Origin: Sordaria brevicollis
Taxonomy: Eukaryota > Ascomycota > Sordariomycetes > Sordariales > Sordariaceae
DNA length: 64,000 bases
NCBI GenBank assembly: GCA_033439795.1
Contig: JAUTDP010000002.1
Span: forward strand, 434,001-498,000
Direction of reading: 5' to 3'
In this document: in pieces, positions 22,633-35,037 of the stretch
Layout of the letters: each line of letters starts with the position of its first letter
Position numbering within the stretch: the first letter of the stretch is position 1
Position numbers and translations under genes: made by a program
Notes under the pieces: model-generated
The model's input: only the letters and a program-made list of their open reading frames with translations
The model's database searches: none
What the model was told of the DNA's origin: nothing

Positions 22633-23757
22633 CTAAGTACCATTATTACCCCGGACATCATGCATCATCCTGATCCTCCTCTGCGTCCACTCCCAGCAGC
22701 TGATGGCCTCATACTTCTTCTTCCCACCCTCCTCAACGCAGCTATCCAACACCTCACACGTCTCGTTCAAGTTGAACCCAAAAAAGAACGCCATGCTGAG
22801 TCTCTCCCTGCCCGAGTAGTTCTGCACCCGGTGCACCGTGCTGACGTACCTGTCGTTGGTGATGCGCTGCATGTAGTCGCCAAAGTTGACGACAAACGTT
22901 CCCGGGATGGGTTTGGCGTTGAGCCATTGTCCTGATCTCGACAGCACCTGTAGCCCGCCCACTTGGTCTTGGCCAAGGATGGTGAACAGTTGAAAATCGG
23001 TATGCGACCCGATTGACACCTTGGTCTCCCCATCTACCTTTGCTTCATCGGTTTGCTCTTGTGACAACGGCGGATAATAATTAACAGCCACCCCCAAATC
23101 CGGCCACCGACTCTTTTCATCAAACGCCACCTCCTCCAGTCCCAAACTCAGCGCAAACGCCCGTTGCAACACCCTCCCCAGCCCCAACACAGCCTGGAAA
23201 TACCGAATCACCGCCCCCTTGAACTTTGGGTCCCCCACGCCACTCCAGGGGTAATCATCAGGGTCGTGCTTAATCAACCTCATCACCTCCTCCGGAATCT
23301 CCTTTACATCTGTCACCCCCGGATCGTATCTAGGATCATACCGCCACGAAAAACTCTCCCTGTGATCCACGCTCTCAAACGGGTTCAGCCGCTGCGTGCG
23401 AGGCGGTTTCCACCCGTATTTGTACAGCGAGTTGTGCATGCTGGCTTTTTCTTTTTCGGAGGCTGGGCTGCGGAAGAAGTTGAAGGCGGCGTCTTGGGCT
23501 TCTTGGATGACGTGGGAGGGAACTTGGTGGTCTTTGATGTAGAAGAAGCCGTTGGTGGTGGCTGCTTGGCGGATTTGCCGCGCGACGTCGAGACGGTCGG
23601 CTAGGGAAGAAGAGGAGGAAAAGAGGGGGGCGAGGGAGATGATGGGGAGCTCGGAGGGTAGGGCGTCCCGCGGAGGGGTGGGGAGGATGGAGCGCGTGAT
23701 GGGGCCGTTGCCGGAGGCTAGGCGGAGGGTTGAGGTGTGCTCTTTGGGGGGAGACAT
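22633..23757 (-). CDS. 2-oxoglutarate/Fe(II) dioxygenase, isopenicillin-N-synthase-like
   Basis: An uninterrupted frame of 374 residues. The N-terminal DIOX_N part covers about 36-150 (LPIISLAPLF, TTNGFFYIKDH), and the catalytic jelly-roll about 215-330. The iron ligands are visible: H252 and D254 in SHTDFQLFTIL and H309 in STVHRV. R319 and S321 (RLS) are placed to bind 2-oxoglutarate. The family oxidises small molecules (hydroxylation, desaturation, demethylation, ring closure) using oxygen and 2-oxoglutarate; the substrate cannot be read from the sequence. There is no signal peptide, so the protein is likely cytosolic. It is divergent from the aldolase gene, with about 1.3 kb between the start codons, so a shared promoter region is possible. 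Confidence 0.92.
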   Translation of the reverse strand: MSPPKEHTSTLRLASGNGPITRSILPTPPRDALPSELPIISLAPLFSSSSSLADRLDVARQIRQAATTNGFFYIKDHQVPSHVIQEAQDAAFNFFRSPASEKEKASMHNSLYKYGWKPPRTQRLNPFESVDHRESFSWRYDPRYDPGVTDVKEIPEEVMRLIKHDPDDYPWSGVGDPKFKGAVIRYFQAVLGLGRVLQRAFALSLGLEEVAFDEKSRWPDLGVAVNYYPPLSQEQTDEAKVDGETKVSIGSHTDFQLFTILGQDQVGGLQVLSRSGQWLNAKPIPGTFVVNFGDYMQRITNDRYVSTVHRVQNYSGRERLSMAFFFGFNLNETCEVLDSCVEEGGKKKYEAISCWEWTQRRIRMMHDVRGNNGT

Positions 23758-25094
23758 GGTGGCAGTTTTGAGGGCAGTTGTTTGGATGCTGGGTTGGGCG
23801 TGGTTGAGAGAAGAGCACCGGGGTTAAGTAGCAGTGCTACGGGTCCGTGTTCTCGAGGGTTCTTGCCCTGCCTTCTGCGTGGATGTCGAGTCACCGGTAC
23901 CTCCTGGTTTGGTGATGAACGCGAGGGTGAGTTGGTTGCCGGCTCCAAGGCCGTGACGGACACTCGACGTTTGTCGGCTGATGACACTCGGCAGTGATTG
24001 CTCGATTGACTTCGTGTCTCAGGCAAGAGCTGAGATTGAAGAACTCTCAGTCTCTCTTGTCAACCTTGAGGTGTTTGTCTTTGTATCCTCTCCGAGAGGC
24101 TGTGGTTGTTGAGAAATCGAAACTCGGGAGGGGTGCGGTCATCCGGATCCCATAACCCACCCACACAGAGTTATCAGTCCAAGAAACAGGCTAGACCTGT
24201 TCTGGATCTCGGCTATCTTGCTGATTGCACGGTTATCGATATGGATTGGTGGTTTTTAGTTGTCGTCTCAAGGGGAGTCGAGCCTCATGACCCCCAGACC
24301 CCAGAGACCCCCAAATGTTCGGGCATCTCCGATGCATCTCTCGGCAGCCTCCACATATGAAGGTGTAAGCAGGTGAGGCATGGCCGTTTTTGGACACCGA
24401 GCATGGAAAAGAGAGATTCACCTTGAGTTCAATTGTAAGGGAACTGTCAGCGTATGTATCACTTCCAAAAAATGATGATAAAGGACATCGTTTTTGATCG
24501 TTATTCCAGAGAGAGAGGTGATGGCACTGCTGACTAACGGGGGATGCTCTCGCGGCAGGCATGGTGCTGTATCATCATCGTGGGACACGCAGGAGAGCCT
24601 CTGCGACGATTGAAGCCGGTGAAGCCGCCATCGTGCCGGAACGTAAGTAGGAACATAATCGAGAGGTCCAACGATCTAACTAATCTTCAACAGGGTCGCC
24701 ATTCCTTTATACTTGGAAGGTCTTCCCTTGGCTATTGTTGACATTCCTCCTTTCGCCAAGTGGGACCAAGATGCCTGCCGGTTCCAACCGCAACCTCGGG
24801 GTAGTTTACACCGAGCAACATCCACTAACAAGCATCATTCGGCAGTACAACCACCGAAGTACAAGCCAAGCACCCCGCGATGTGCCATGCACTTACAGAG
24901 GAACATGTTCCCCCGCACATCACTTCACCAGCTCGTGACACGACGACCTGGTACGACATCGGCAGCTTGACTTGGGGTCTTTCTCCTGCCTCTCTTCTTC
25001 CTGCTACATCCTCCTTCTTACACCGCTCATCGAGAACTTCCATCTTCCAACCTTCTCCCAACATCAACAAGTCAACAACTACACGACCAGAACA
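23758..25094. other. Shared upstream region of the oxygenase and aldolase genes
   Basis: A 1.3-kb divergent intergenic region. No further gene is recognisable; short open frames on both strands lack family features. It should contain the promoters of both neighbours. Confidence 0.5.
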
Positions 25095-26285
25095 ATGACC
25101 AGCTCCCCCATCCCCATCCCCATCCCCATCCCCCCAAAGGCGTCTGGGTCCCTTCCCCCACCTTCTTCACCCGCTCATCCTACTCCTCCTACTCGTCTAC
25201 CCAACCAGCCATCGACACCACCGCCCAGATCGCCCACACCATCTTCCTCGCCCGCTCCGGCATCACCGGCGTCGTCCTCTTGGGGTCAACAGGCGAAGCA
25301 ATGCACCTCTCCCGCTCCGAGCGATCTCAGCTCATCAAATCCGTCCGTTCTGGACTCGACGAAGCAGGCTTCAAGTCCTTCCCCATCATGGCCGGCGTTT
25401 TGACAAACGGAGGCGTGGAAGAGACGGTGCAGTGGTTGGATGATTACAGCGAGGCGGGCGCGGAGTACGGGTTGGTTTTGGTGCCGGGGTATTTTGGACC
25501 GGGTGGGACGAGTCAGAGGGGAGTGGTGGGGTGGTTTGAGGAGGTATTGGGCGGGATGAAGAGTGGAAAGATGGGGGTGGTGGTGTATAATTATCCTGGG
25601 GTTACGAATGGGACCATGTTGGAGCCGGAGGGGTATAGGGTTTTGGCGCAAAACCCGAGGGTTGTTGGTTGTAAGATGTAGGTTTTTGTTCCTTTTTTCT
25701 CTGCTGGGTTTGGATGTCGTGGGTAGGGTTTGGTGGAAGTTTGGGGTTGCGGTGTTGGAACCAGGCCCAAGGCGCGAAATCGGGCAGGGCAAAAGGGCTG
25801 GAAGCTGTCTGTCAATAGAAAGAAACATGCTAACACCAAACGTCAACAGGTCCCACGGCAACATATCCCACCACCTCCAAGTCTCGCTCGACCCGCAAAT
25901 CAACCACGACCGGTTCCGCGTCTTCTCCGGCTTCGGGCAACAACTGGGTCCCATCGTCCTCTTTGGCGCCGCGGGCGTCATCGACGGCATGTCGGCCTTC
26001 TACCCCAAAACAGTGGTCCGGCTTTTTGAGCTAGCGCAAAAGGATGATCTTCGACCCTCGGAAAAGGCAGAGATGAAAAAGTTGCAGTATGTCGTTAGTA
26101 AAGCGGAGGAGTTTGTGGTCAAGTATGGTCTGAAGGGGATTAAGGAGGCGACGTATCGGGTGGCGGGGTTTGGGGATTTGGACGCAATGAGGGTGCCGGT
26201 TACGGGGAGGATGAGCGAAGAAGAGTGGGAGGAGGGGAGGAGGAGGTGGTTGGGGGAGATTGAAGATGTTGAGAAGGGGTTGTAG
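25095..26285 (+). CDS. Class I aldolase of the DHDPS/N-acetylneuraminate lyase family, with apparent frameshift
   Basis: Exons 25095-25677 and 25850-26285 (intron 172 bp). Conserved motifs: GVWVPSPTFF, GVVLLGSTGEAMHLS, VVVYNYPG (catalytic Tyr) and GCKMSHGN, with the Schiff-base Lys at 25673-25675. The last exon carries SGFGQQLGPIVLFGAAGVIDGMS. These place it with pyruvate-dependent aldolases such as the fungal 2-keto-3-deoxy-sugar-acid or 4-hydroxy-2-oxoglutarate aldolases. The start ATG (25095) and the body are in different frames. One extra C in the C-run at 25130-25135 would give a continuous 339-residue protein running PPKGVWVP as in relatives. No in-frame ATG exists upstream of 25311 in the body frame, so the start must be 25095. 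It may be an assembly error, a true mutation or, less likely, recoding. Confidence 0.8.
25100..25135 (+). repeat. (CCCCAT)n microsatellite at the aldolase start
   Basis: Four CCCCAT-type units ending in a C6 run, inside the first codons (Pro-Ile repeats). Slippage-prone DNA of this kind is a plausible site for the missing base. Confidence 0.7.
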
Positions 26286-27285
26286 GGTGTATGGACTATG
26301 GAGGAGGAAATGGCTAAGGGGGGAGGGTGTTTGTTTAAATATAGGGCAGTAGGGAAATATAATATTGGTAAGGAATGAGGTGAACACGCAAGAAACCGTT
26401 CATGTTGATTTGGTCTATAGTGATGGAAATGATTTGATCTTTGTCGACGAGAGTGAGTGAGACTAATGGACAAGAGAATCCCTCAAAAAATATAATATAT
26501 TGCTGATTGATTGATGAATGACCAGAAAAGGAATGAACAAGTTGTAAGGGAAAGCCCCGTCGGGTTTCAATAAGCAGTTGTGCGACAAGTGAGCAAGATT
26601 CCAGGCCCCGTCTCATTCTCGTCACCAACCTGAATACTTGTCCAATGAGAGTCTGATCAAGATAAATTTCCATCACTTCCGTCGCTCCTTCCTTTGTTGC
26701 AATTGCCTATCACCTACCGTGGGCCACCAGGCGGTGTTGGGACCGGGAGTGGAAGGAGCGATGCGATACTCTGGATGAAAAAGCAGCCGGCCCCCGAGCC
26801 CCCGGCAAGTCGCAGCAAGTCGGTCACTCGGACTTTTGCCTGAAAAGTTCGCGACCGAACAAACATCAGAGGCGTCAATTGTTACCTGGTTGTTGGTCCA
26901 GTAAAGCCGCTTCAAACCTACCTTATCAGACCTTGTCCCATTGAAGAGAAGCTACCCGCCGCCATGGCATTCCCCAACCCACCTCCGTGAATGCGGCTGG
27001 TCCCGTCCCGAACACCGTCACCCCGTCACCCCGTCAGCCGAATCCAACCCGAGCTGAGGGAACTGTGGCACCCAGTCACCAATCATGTCCCCTCAACCTG
27101 AACGTCAAACGAAAAGTGAAAGGCTCGACGGCATTCACCTCAACCCAAGATGAGACGACCCGTGACCGTTGGCCCTCGAGGGTACAAAAAGTTTTCGGCC
27201 CAGCCAGCCCTCCACCTCAATTCTTTCGCAAACAACAATCTCGAAATTTCCTCACATCAATCGCATCGCAAAAAGATAGCCTAGC
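26286..27285. other. Intergenic region between aldolase and O-methyltransferase
   Basis: About 1 kb with no recognisable gene. It holds the aldolase 3' flank and the methyltransferase promoter. Short frames on both strands were not supported. Confidence 0.5.
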
Positions 27286-29094
27286 ATGACGAACTGGTGG
27301 AATTTCCAGGTCACCATGAACAATCCACCCCGCGATACCGACAAGGAGAAAATACTCAAGGAGCTCGACGAGCTCGACAAGCGCATGGAACCGCAGAGTT
27401 CGGTGGTGCTGACTCCCGGTACTGAGAGCGAGAACGGGAGCAGCAGCGACAAGGAAAAGGATCACAAGCCTATCGTCGAGCACAAGATCAGCAAGGAGAC
27501 CGAGCTGAAAGACGAAAAGATGTCCACCACGACCGTCCACCCGTCCCCAATCATCCCGGCTTTCGACCTCGTTGAGGCCGCTGAAAAGCTGCTCGCCGAC
27601 GCGAAGAAGCTCAAGGCGACCCTCGACAGCAACGCCAGCGCCGCTGACTCGAAGCCCAACGGTGCCAACCATCGTGCGCCTGTCCCGCCTTCCCCCGAGG
27701 AGATGGCCCTCCGTTCGCGCATCGCGAAGCTAGGCAAGAAAATCGCCTTTGAGACTGCTCCGCCCATGGCGTTGATCAAGTCAGATTGGGTCGTTGTAAG
27801 TCCCTTTCCCCTCCAACAAATTAAAGCCATCAACTGACAGACAATCCCACAGGTCGCCGAAACCGCAGCCTGGAACATCTTCCTCCACTGGCGCGCCTTC
27901 GACCACATCCCTCTCAACGGCAGCATTTCCATCGCCGACCTCGCACGCGCCATCAAATCCGACGAGAGCCTCGTCTCCCGCATCGCCGGCATGTTGATCT
28001 CGACCGGCAAACTGATCGGTTCCCGTCTCGATGGCGACGTCAGCAAACCACCCACTCACATCTCGCACTCCCGAGTTTCCCCCCTGCTCCGCACCAACAC
28101 TTCGCCAGCCACCGCTGCCTTTGCCATCGTTAGTTTCGGCAACGGCATGAAAGGTTTCGCAAAGTGGCCCGAGTTTTTCGCCACCTACGACCGCCGCGAG
28201 CCTCACCCCTCGAACAAGAGCATTGTGGTTTATGAGGGTGGCGGAGCCTTAAAAACCATCACCGTGGGCAGAAGCGACATCCAGAACAAAGTCTTTGTGC
28301 CCACCCCGTTCTCCCTTGGCTGGGGCCATCCAGAGCTAAAACCGTGGGAGGTCAAGGCCCGTTACCCAGAGTATGCGCGCCACTTTGAGCTGGCGATGGC
28401 GGCCAAGGACAAGGGCGCGCAGGGTGCTTTGGGCGGCGACTTGGGCGTTGATGGATACCGCGGTGTCAACTCTGAGGATCCGAGCAGAAAGTTTTCCCTC
28501 TCTTGGCTTGCCGACCTTTCGAAGAAGATGCAGCAGGGCACCGACGGCCTGAAGCCGTTGGTCGTCGACGTCGGCGGCGGCCTGGGCCACTTCCTCGCCC
28601 ACCTGCTGGGTGAGATCCCGGAGGTCAAGGCCCAGCAGTGCATCCTGCAGGACCGTCCCGAGGTCATTGTCCAGGTGGCCAAGAACATTGAGGGCGGCGA
28701 CGACAAGTTGAAGGGCGTCAAGACGATTGCTCACGACTTCTTTAATGCCCAGCCTGATGAGACAAAGGGTGCAGCGGTCTACATCCTTCGTCGCGTCTTG
28801 CTTGATTATTGCGATGAGCAGGCGGTTGAGATTTTGAAGCATTTGCGTGATGCTGTCCACGGTAGCGATGGAAAGGTGGTCATCATGGAGGGTGTTCTCT
28901 TGGACGAGCCGATTCCGGAGAATCGTCTGGTGGACATGGTGATGATGAATCTCGGTGGAAAGCTAAGGAACGAGGAGGGTTATCGCAAGCTGTGCACGAT
29001 GGCTGGCTTGAAGGTCACTGGTTACTGGGTCGATGTCGAGGGCGCCAGTTGTGTTGTTGAGTGTGTGGAGGAGAAGGAGGTCGCTGAGGAGTGA
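27286..29094 (+). CDS. O-methyltransferase (plant COMT-like class) with an altered catalytic site
   Basis: Exons 27286-27795 and 27853-29094 (57-bp intron) give 583 residues. The first about 130 residues are charged and low-complexity (Lys/Glu/Ser rich). A winged-helix dimerisation part follows (about 150-280: TAAWNIFLHWRAFDHIP). The SAM-binding domain carries VVDVGGGLGHF (about 407-417), then the DRP and HDFF segments typical of Methyltransf_2. In active relatives the catalytic base lies in an LHDW-type motif; here the aligned segment reads VLLDYCDEQ, so the His is Leu487. Activity may be lost, altered or use another base. There is no signal peptide. A Met 10 codons downstream (27316) is an alternative start. 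Such enzymes tailor fungal metabolites. Confidence 0.88.
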
Positions 29095-30229
29095 TCAGTG
29101 ACCACTCTGCCATTGTCATGGCAGCTTCTTGGTCTTGTTATGGCTGGAAACGCCCGTTCTGAGCTTAAGCATTGCTTTGGAGAACCAACAATTGGAGCCG
29201 GAACACGATGGAATGATCTTGGCTTGATAGACCTGATGGAATTGAAAGAGGAAGGGAAGAAAGAGTTGGGGGGAAGTTTCAGCCGCTGGTACTTCAACCA
29301 GGGTTAGACATGCACATAATCTCAGGGTTATATATGACGGAGATTCCCCTCACCGAAAACCCCACCACAGTACAGTATGTAGAGCTGGGCAAAACCGGTG
29401 ATGACTTCATGTTTTTGCTCTTCTATAGAACGCGGTAAATAAACAAACTGTCCGCAAAATCGCGATAAATTCAATCGATCTCTGTCATCAGTTTCATCCA
29501 AAAGTTTCAGTTTCACATCCTTCTTTGTACAAGGTGCCTCCCTTGTCTCGCAGCTCTCGTGCCCCAAGAACAGAAACAGAAACTATCGATAGGTAGTGAC
29601 GTCACCGCTACCCCACATTCATCGGCGATTGAACTCCGTCTTGCGCCGTTCCTGATGAACTGCGATGAACGGTCGGACACCGATGAACGTCGATTTGCAA
29701 CTGCAACTGCCCGTGTTGATCGGTGACGACAGTGATTGAGCACGCTAGACACGCAAACGGACCTGACAGACATCATCGATTGATTTGACCGGAGCTTTTG
29801 CTACGAAAGAAACAGATGAAAAGAGGAAGGAGCTGCCCGAGCGGGGGACAAACAGTGACAGGCGGACAGGCGGGAAGGCAAAAACACAAAACGGAAGGAG
29901 AAGTGGAAGCGGGAGATCAACGTGTGCAGTGACGAAAGGAAGGAAGGGACTGAGCTGCATAAGTTCTGTTGGGTGATGATATAAGATGGAAAGAGCCGCT
30001 GCTCGCGATAGTCTAGAAGGGAAATAACGATTGATTCAGTTTTGTGATCAGTTTCCTTTTGAGAAAGATTTGGATATCGACACTGTTACGGTTGTTTGAA
30101 ACATTTCTGAACGGAAAAAGAAGAGAAAGACAACAAAACCAGCTAGCCACCTGACGTAAACAAACGACTACCTCGCCTCGCATTCCATCCTGCAGCCTTG
30201 CTTCCGGCATTGAATAACAGCAGCAGGTT
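29095..30229. other. Intergenic region between O-methyltransferase and GFA gene
   Basis: No gene recognised. Likely 3' UTR of the methyltransferase and promoter of the GFA gene. Direct repeats of CGATGAAC-like words near 29660-29690 are short and were not called. Confidence 0.5.
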
Positions 30230-31349
30230 ATGCTCCTCACCCGCGTCTTACGTCCTGCTACCACCAGCACTTTTACCTTTACCACCACCTCCCGACTTCT
30301 TCTCCCCACAACCACCACTTTCACCACCACCACCCCCATCACCTCCCTCCCCTTTACCACAACCCGCCCCATCTCAACAACCCCCCACCACCCCAAAATG
30401 TACGAAGACTCCCAAGGCAACAAACGCTCCTCTGGCGCCGAGGAGCCGCACCAGTACCAATCCTCCAACCGGACCGATCGGCCAGAAGACCAATGGAAGT
30501 TCCGCGCGCCCTATCGAATCCACGAAAAGAATGAAGACTTTAAAGCGAAATGGAAGGGCAAATGCCATTGCGGCGCGATTCAGTACGAGTTGAGCAGGGA
30601 AAAACCGCTGGCGAGCAAGTATTGCCATTGTACGACTTGTCAGAGGATGCATGGGGTGAGTTTCTTCCGTCCTTGGAGAGAGAGAGAGAGGAGAGATGTG
30701 GGGGGAGTGGGAGGAGTGGGAGAGTGGGAGGAGCCTAGACACATGGACACACAGAGAGAGGATGTTGTCGAAAAAAGAGGAAGAGAGAAGAGATTCCCCC
30801 AAAGCAGAGAACATACTTGAGCGAAAGGAGAGCGACAAAGAAACAGGGGGAAAACACACTGAGAAAGACAACAGAAGAGATCATGACATTTCAGGAACAA
30901 CGGCTAACCAGACATCCCCAAAACAGGCCCCCTTCCAATGGGCAGCCATCTTCCACAAAACCGACATCAACTTCACCAACGGCCACCACGACCTAGGCTG
31001 GTACGATCCCACGGCCAAATCCACGACGCACCACTTACCCTGTAAAGTGCAGTGCGCGTATTGCCGGACGCCCATCATGGACGAGGGCCGAAACATGATT
31101 TTGCTGTTTCCGACGCTGATCGAGGGGATTAATACCCCCGAGGGGAAAAAGGCGTTTGAGGTCCAGTCACATATGTTCTACCCGCAAAGGGTGGTGGATA
31201 TTAAAGATGGGAAACCGAAATTCAAGGGGCTGGCGGATGAAAGTAATTTGGTTGATGAGGAGACGGGGGAGGAGATTGAGGGGAGTAATCCGAAGGAGAA
31301 GAAAGAAAAAGAGGAGGAGGGGAAGAAGGGCGACGAGAAGAAGGATTGA
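30230..31349 (+). CDS. GFA/CENP-V domain zinc protein with a mitochondrial-type leader
   Basis: Exons 30230-30655 and 30927-31349 (271-bp intron) give 282 residues. Residues 1 to about 50 are Thr/Arg-rich without acids, like a mitochondrial targeting sequence, but Met57 (30398) could also start a cytosolic form. The GFA fold carries KCHCG (C112, C114), YCHCTTC (C132, C134, C137) and CKVQCAYC (C181, C185, C188), the zinc-binding cysteines of the family founded by glutathione-dependent formaldehyde-activating enzyme. The C-terminal 45 residues are a Lys/Glu-rich tail. Most fungal members have no proven substrate. Its position beside an oxygenase and a methyltransferase makes a role in handling C1 or thiol adducts conceivable but unproven. 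Confidence 0.87.
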
Positions 31350-34109
31350 CTTGCCACTGGTGGTAGAGGATCGAAGCTTTGAGCATTGAAGCATGAGCAT
31401 GTGTAGGCGTTGGTGGGGGATGTTATGGTTGGCGTTGAGGGTATGAGATACGAAGCATGATGAATGATAAACGTTTAACGAACTTCGTTCCGCTCCTGGT
31501 GAAGCTTGATGATGGTGTTCCAGGTTGTGGACGGACAGTCAGCCGAGTAACAACGATGAATGATAACCGCCGAGTAAAAGACGAATACTGCGATGCCGGA
31601 ACATCAAAACGGTAGTCAGAAACGACAAAACCACCAGCGACACACATCGTGCTTCCTCGCATCTCCTTATTTCTAACAGTAAGGGCTGCCCAACCTCGCC
31701 GTTGATTCCCGGCGATAATGCCGTACTATAGAGATTCTCAACATCTCGAATCGGGTTCAAAAAGTGGTACTTCGGTCATCATGTCCGCAACTCGGTTTTT
31801 GTGATACCGGATGAAGTGCCAAGTAGCTCTAAATGCTGTAACCCGTCGAGACTCGGGAGACATCGAGCCAGTGCCGGCGTTGTGAAACGATAACGCGGGA
31901 TTGGGGTACATACCCAGGCTGCCTGGCTGGCGGCAATTGGTAGCTTTCGTAGGTTTTGGAAAAGGGTATATATTGGAGAGGGGAACCACAACCGCACTCG
32001 CCGTCGATCCCGATTTCTCACCTATGACCCCCAGCCTCACGACACGCCAGTTTTGTGTTGTCAGAGACTTTCGTCCGACTTTGGATTGTCTAGCGCAAAT
32101 CTCTTCCTTTCCCATCCGATGCGAGTTTATCGATTGACGGCTGTGATTTCGATGCGAGTCCCGAGGGGTATGTATATATCTGGAGCTTGGAGGAGGGCAG
32201 AACTTTGATGTCGATCCGATATCTCAACTGCACGACTCCGGTCTCACGAGATGCGAGTTTGCTGCTGTCATCGGTTGTGGTCAACTTCAAACCCTTGCGT
32301 ACCCGAAATTTATCGAGAATTGATCGATTTTCAGTTCAAACTTTGGTATTCATCTTCGCAACCTCGAGGAGAATTATTGCCCATGGAAAGACGACTGCGT
32401 TCGGTCTCTATCCGACTTTCTTTTTTCACATGCATACTCCGATATTACTAGGTAGTGCTTCCGGGCCAATTGAAGCAAAACGCACTCCTGACAACAACAA
32501 ACTCTCTCAAGTTTCAGTTCTCAATGCGCATATGCCGCTGGTCTCGGGCTGTGATGTGGACGATGGCCAGCCAGTCCCTTGTCACTTATCTATCATGTCC
32601 CTGGCTGATGGCTGAGGCTTGAGGCTTGAAGCTTATATGTTTGATCGGCAAAAGGGCGACCAAGCGGATGAGGGACGGAAGAAAATGGCCGGTTTGGCTT
32701 GATATTGCTCGATCACTGTTGGCCAGATCCCATGGGAGGATTGTGATTTGCGATTTGCGAGCTGCGGTGGTCTCCATTTGGGTTGTCCATGGTCACTGTT
32801 GTGAAGATTTCTCGGGGGTTTCTAGGAAAGATTTGATCCCAAAGGGCGATATTACGTTTCGTGAGGTTTATGGCGCGCGCTTGATTGCATTGTGAGAATG
32901 TGACCGTGGGGGTTGGTGTTGGATGGATGAGAACGACCTCGAGTTCCCTTCCACTTTGGAGCTGATGAAAGAGAAGCGGAACCTTGATGGCTCGACGATA
33001 TTGCTCTAACAATTATTCCGGGTTTTGGCGGTGACATCAGTTAGAGTCTTATCAGGTTATCACAACGGGTACGGCCGACCTGGCGGACAACGGCCCGCAC
33101 CCCACGATAAGATAACAACTCACTCTCCTCGCCAACAACCGAAGAACAAGCGAGAACCAACTAGGAGAAAATGGCTCATTATTCGCCGACAATCGAGCCC
33201 ATAAAACATTTATACCTCAGGCTGTTATACTCCTTTCCCACGCTCCTCGGGCCGCTTCGTGTTGCATCATCAACATTGCCGTCACGCCGTGGTTGTGTCT
33301 GCGGTGTTTCTCCCGTCGTGCTGTTTCCCGTTTGGAATTGACCTCGAGAGGGGACCGCGGGGCAGGCAGGCAGGGGGCAGGCAGGCAGGGGGCAGGCAGA
33401 CAGGGGGGCAGCTCAGAGCTCAGGGATGTGTTGGCGGCAACTTGGTGCTAAGCGCGGCAATTATTCTGGGAGGTAGGGAGGTGTAACCCTAACCCGCTGT
33501 TTAGCCCACCCCTGCCTGCCCCTGGTTTAATTCGTAGAAGACGGACACCCGATAAGGGAGCTTGACGTGATCCGGTCACGGCCCCGGACGATGACATTCG
33601 CGGGGCACCGCATTTCGCACGGGGTGAACGGGATTGACGGGCGGGATGAAAAGGACGGAGAGGACGAAGAAAGGTTGGAGATCATGGGGCGGTTACCCCC
33701 GCCGTGTTTGCACGTGCGATTTACTCTTGTGGGATGTTTAAGTGGAAGGTGTGTGTGTCTGTGCCCCCCTTCTAGAAGGCATCGTGGAATAATTTCGACG
33801 AACGAAACTGAAGTCCGTGAGCTCAAAACTCTTTGAAACAACACACTCAGATTCGCCGAGTTGGGGTCGTCGGATTGCGCCGAAAGGGGTGGTGGTCAGT
33901 GTTGACGGTCTGGGCGTTGAGATACCTCTAGGTACTGTATGGGGGAAGGCGGTGACTTGGGCGGTGACCCCGAGCTTCGCTTCGAGATAGTCGATGGTCG
34001 ATTCGCGAGCTGGGGCATTCTTTTTTTCCGCTACCTAGACCAGGCGACCCCCATGGCGGGATGGAATTGACGTACCCGAGCGCCACTAAAAGTCCTAGGT
34101 ACATCTAAA
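31350..34109. other. Long intergenic stretch left of the second AT block
   Basis: About 2.8 kb of ordinary composition with no recognisable gene. Open frames (for example 32187-32615) have no family motifs. It includes a GGCA minisatellite and two telomere-like repeats (TAACCCTAACCC, 33484-33495). Confidence 0.5.
33360..33412. repeat. (GGCA)n-rich minisatellite
   Basis: Three cycles of a GGGGGCAGGCAGGCA-like unit in tandem, ending in GGGGGGCAG. Simple repeat; no other role visible. Confidence 0.75.
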
Positions 34110-35037
34110 TAAGTATATAAATTTAGAAACGCATAGCGACCAATAAGATTTCAATATAACTTTTATATACAAACTCTATATTAAAGTAATATTCATCCCT
34201 CCTTACGCCCTCAAGAAATATAAATTCAATTACTATTTACAAAGTACTAATAATTTAAATATATATAATCTAAAACGAAATAAATTAAAGGTTAAACGGA
34301 AAAAAAAATTCAAAAACGAAATAAATAAAAATTAAAATAAAAATAGAAATAAAAAAAGCAAATACAAATAATTAAATAAATTAAAAATAAATTACTAACG
34401 ACCAATATAATTTAATTACTTCTTTTCCTATTAATAACCTCAATAATATTAATAACGATTATAAATAATAAAAATTACTTTAGTATAAATATTAGGAAAT
34501 TTCCGCAAAATTACGCTTAATTTCTACGAAATTATTAAAATTCATTTATACCTATATATACCTATAAATATATATAAATATTTAATACGAATTGTGAAAT
34601 TTCCAAGAGATTTATTAATAAAATGAATATAAATTCATTTCTTTATTATAAATCGTATATAGTAAATACGAAAACTTCCTGTACCGCCCGGAAGGCCTAC
34701 CGTTAATTAAAATTTCGGATTAATATATTAATTCCTTTAACGTAAATTATATTTAATTAATATTTAATTAAATGTTTATTAATTTCGAATTAATTATAAA
34801 GTAAATTAATACTAACCGCCGAAATTATTTATAGAGAGATTTTCTATCGCTACTTAATTTCCCCGGGCTAATTCTATTATTATTAGAATCCCTTTAAAAA
34901 GCGTAACGCTTTAAAAAATTATTACGCCGTTTATTATTAAATTACGCTTACTATTAAAAATGAAAATAATAAAATAATTTTAAACTTTAATAATCGCTTT
35001 AATTAATTAAAAGTTATTAAAATTACGGGTAAATATT

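Noticed and set aside
25286..25990. 234-codon minus-strand frame over the aldolase
   Set aside because: Antisense to conserved aldolase exons and running through its intron; no family motif.
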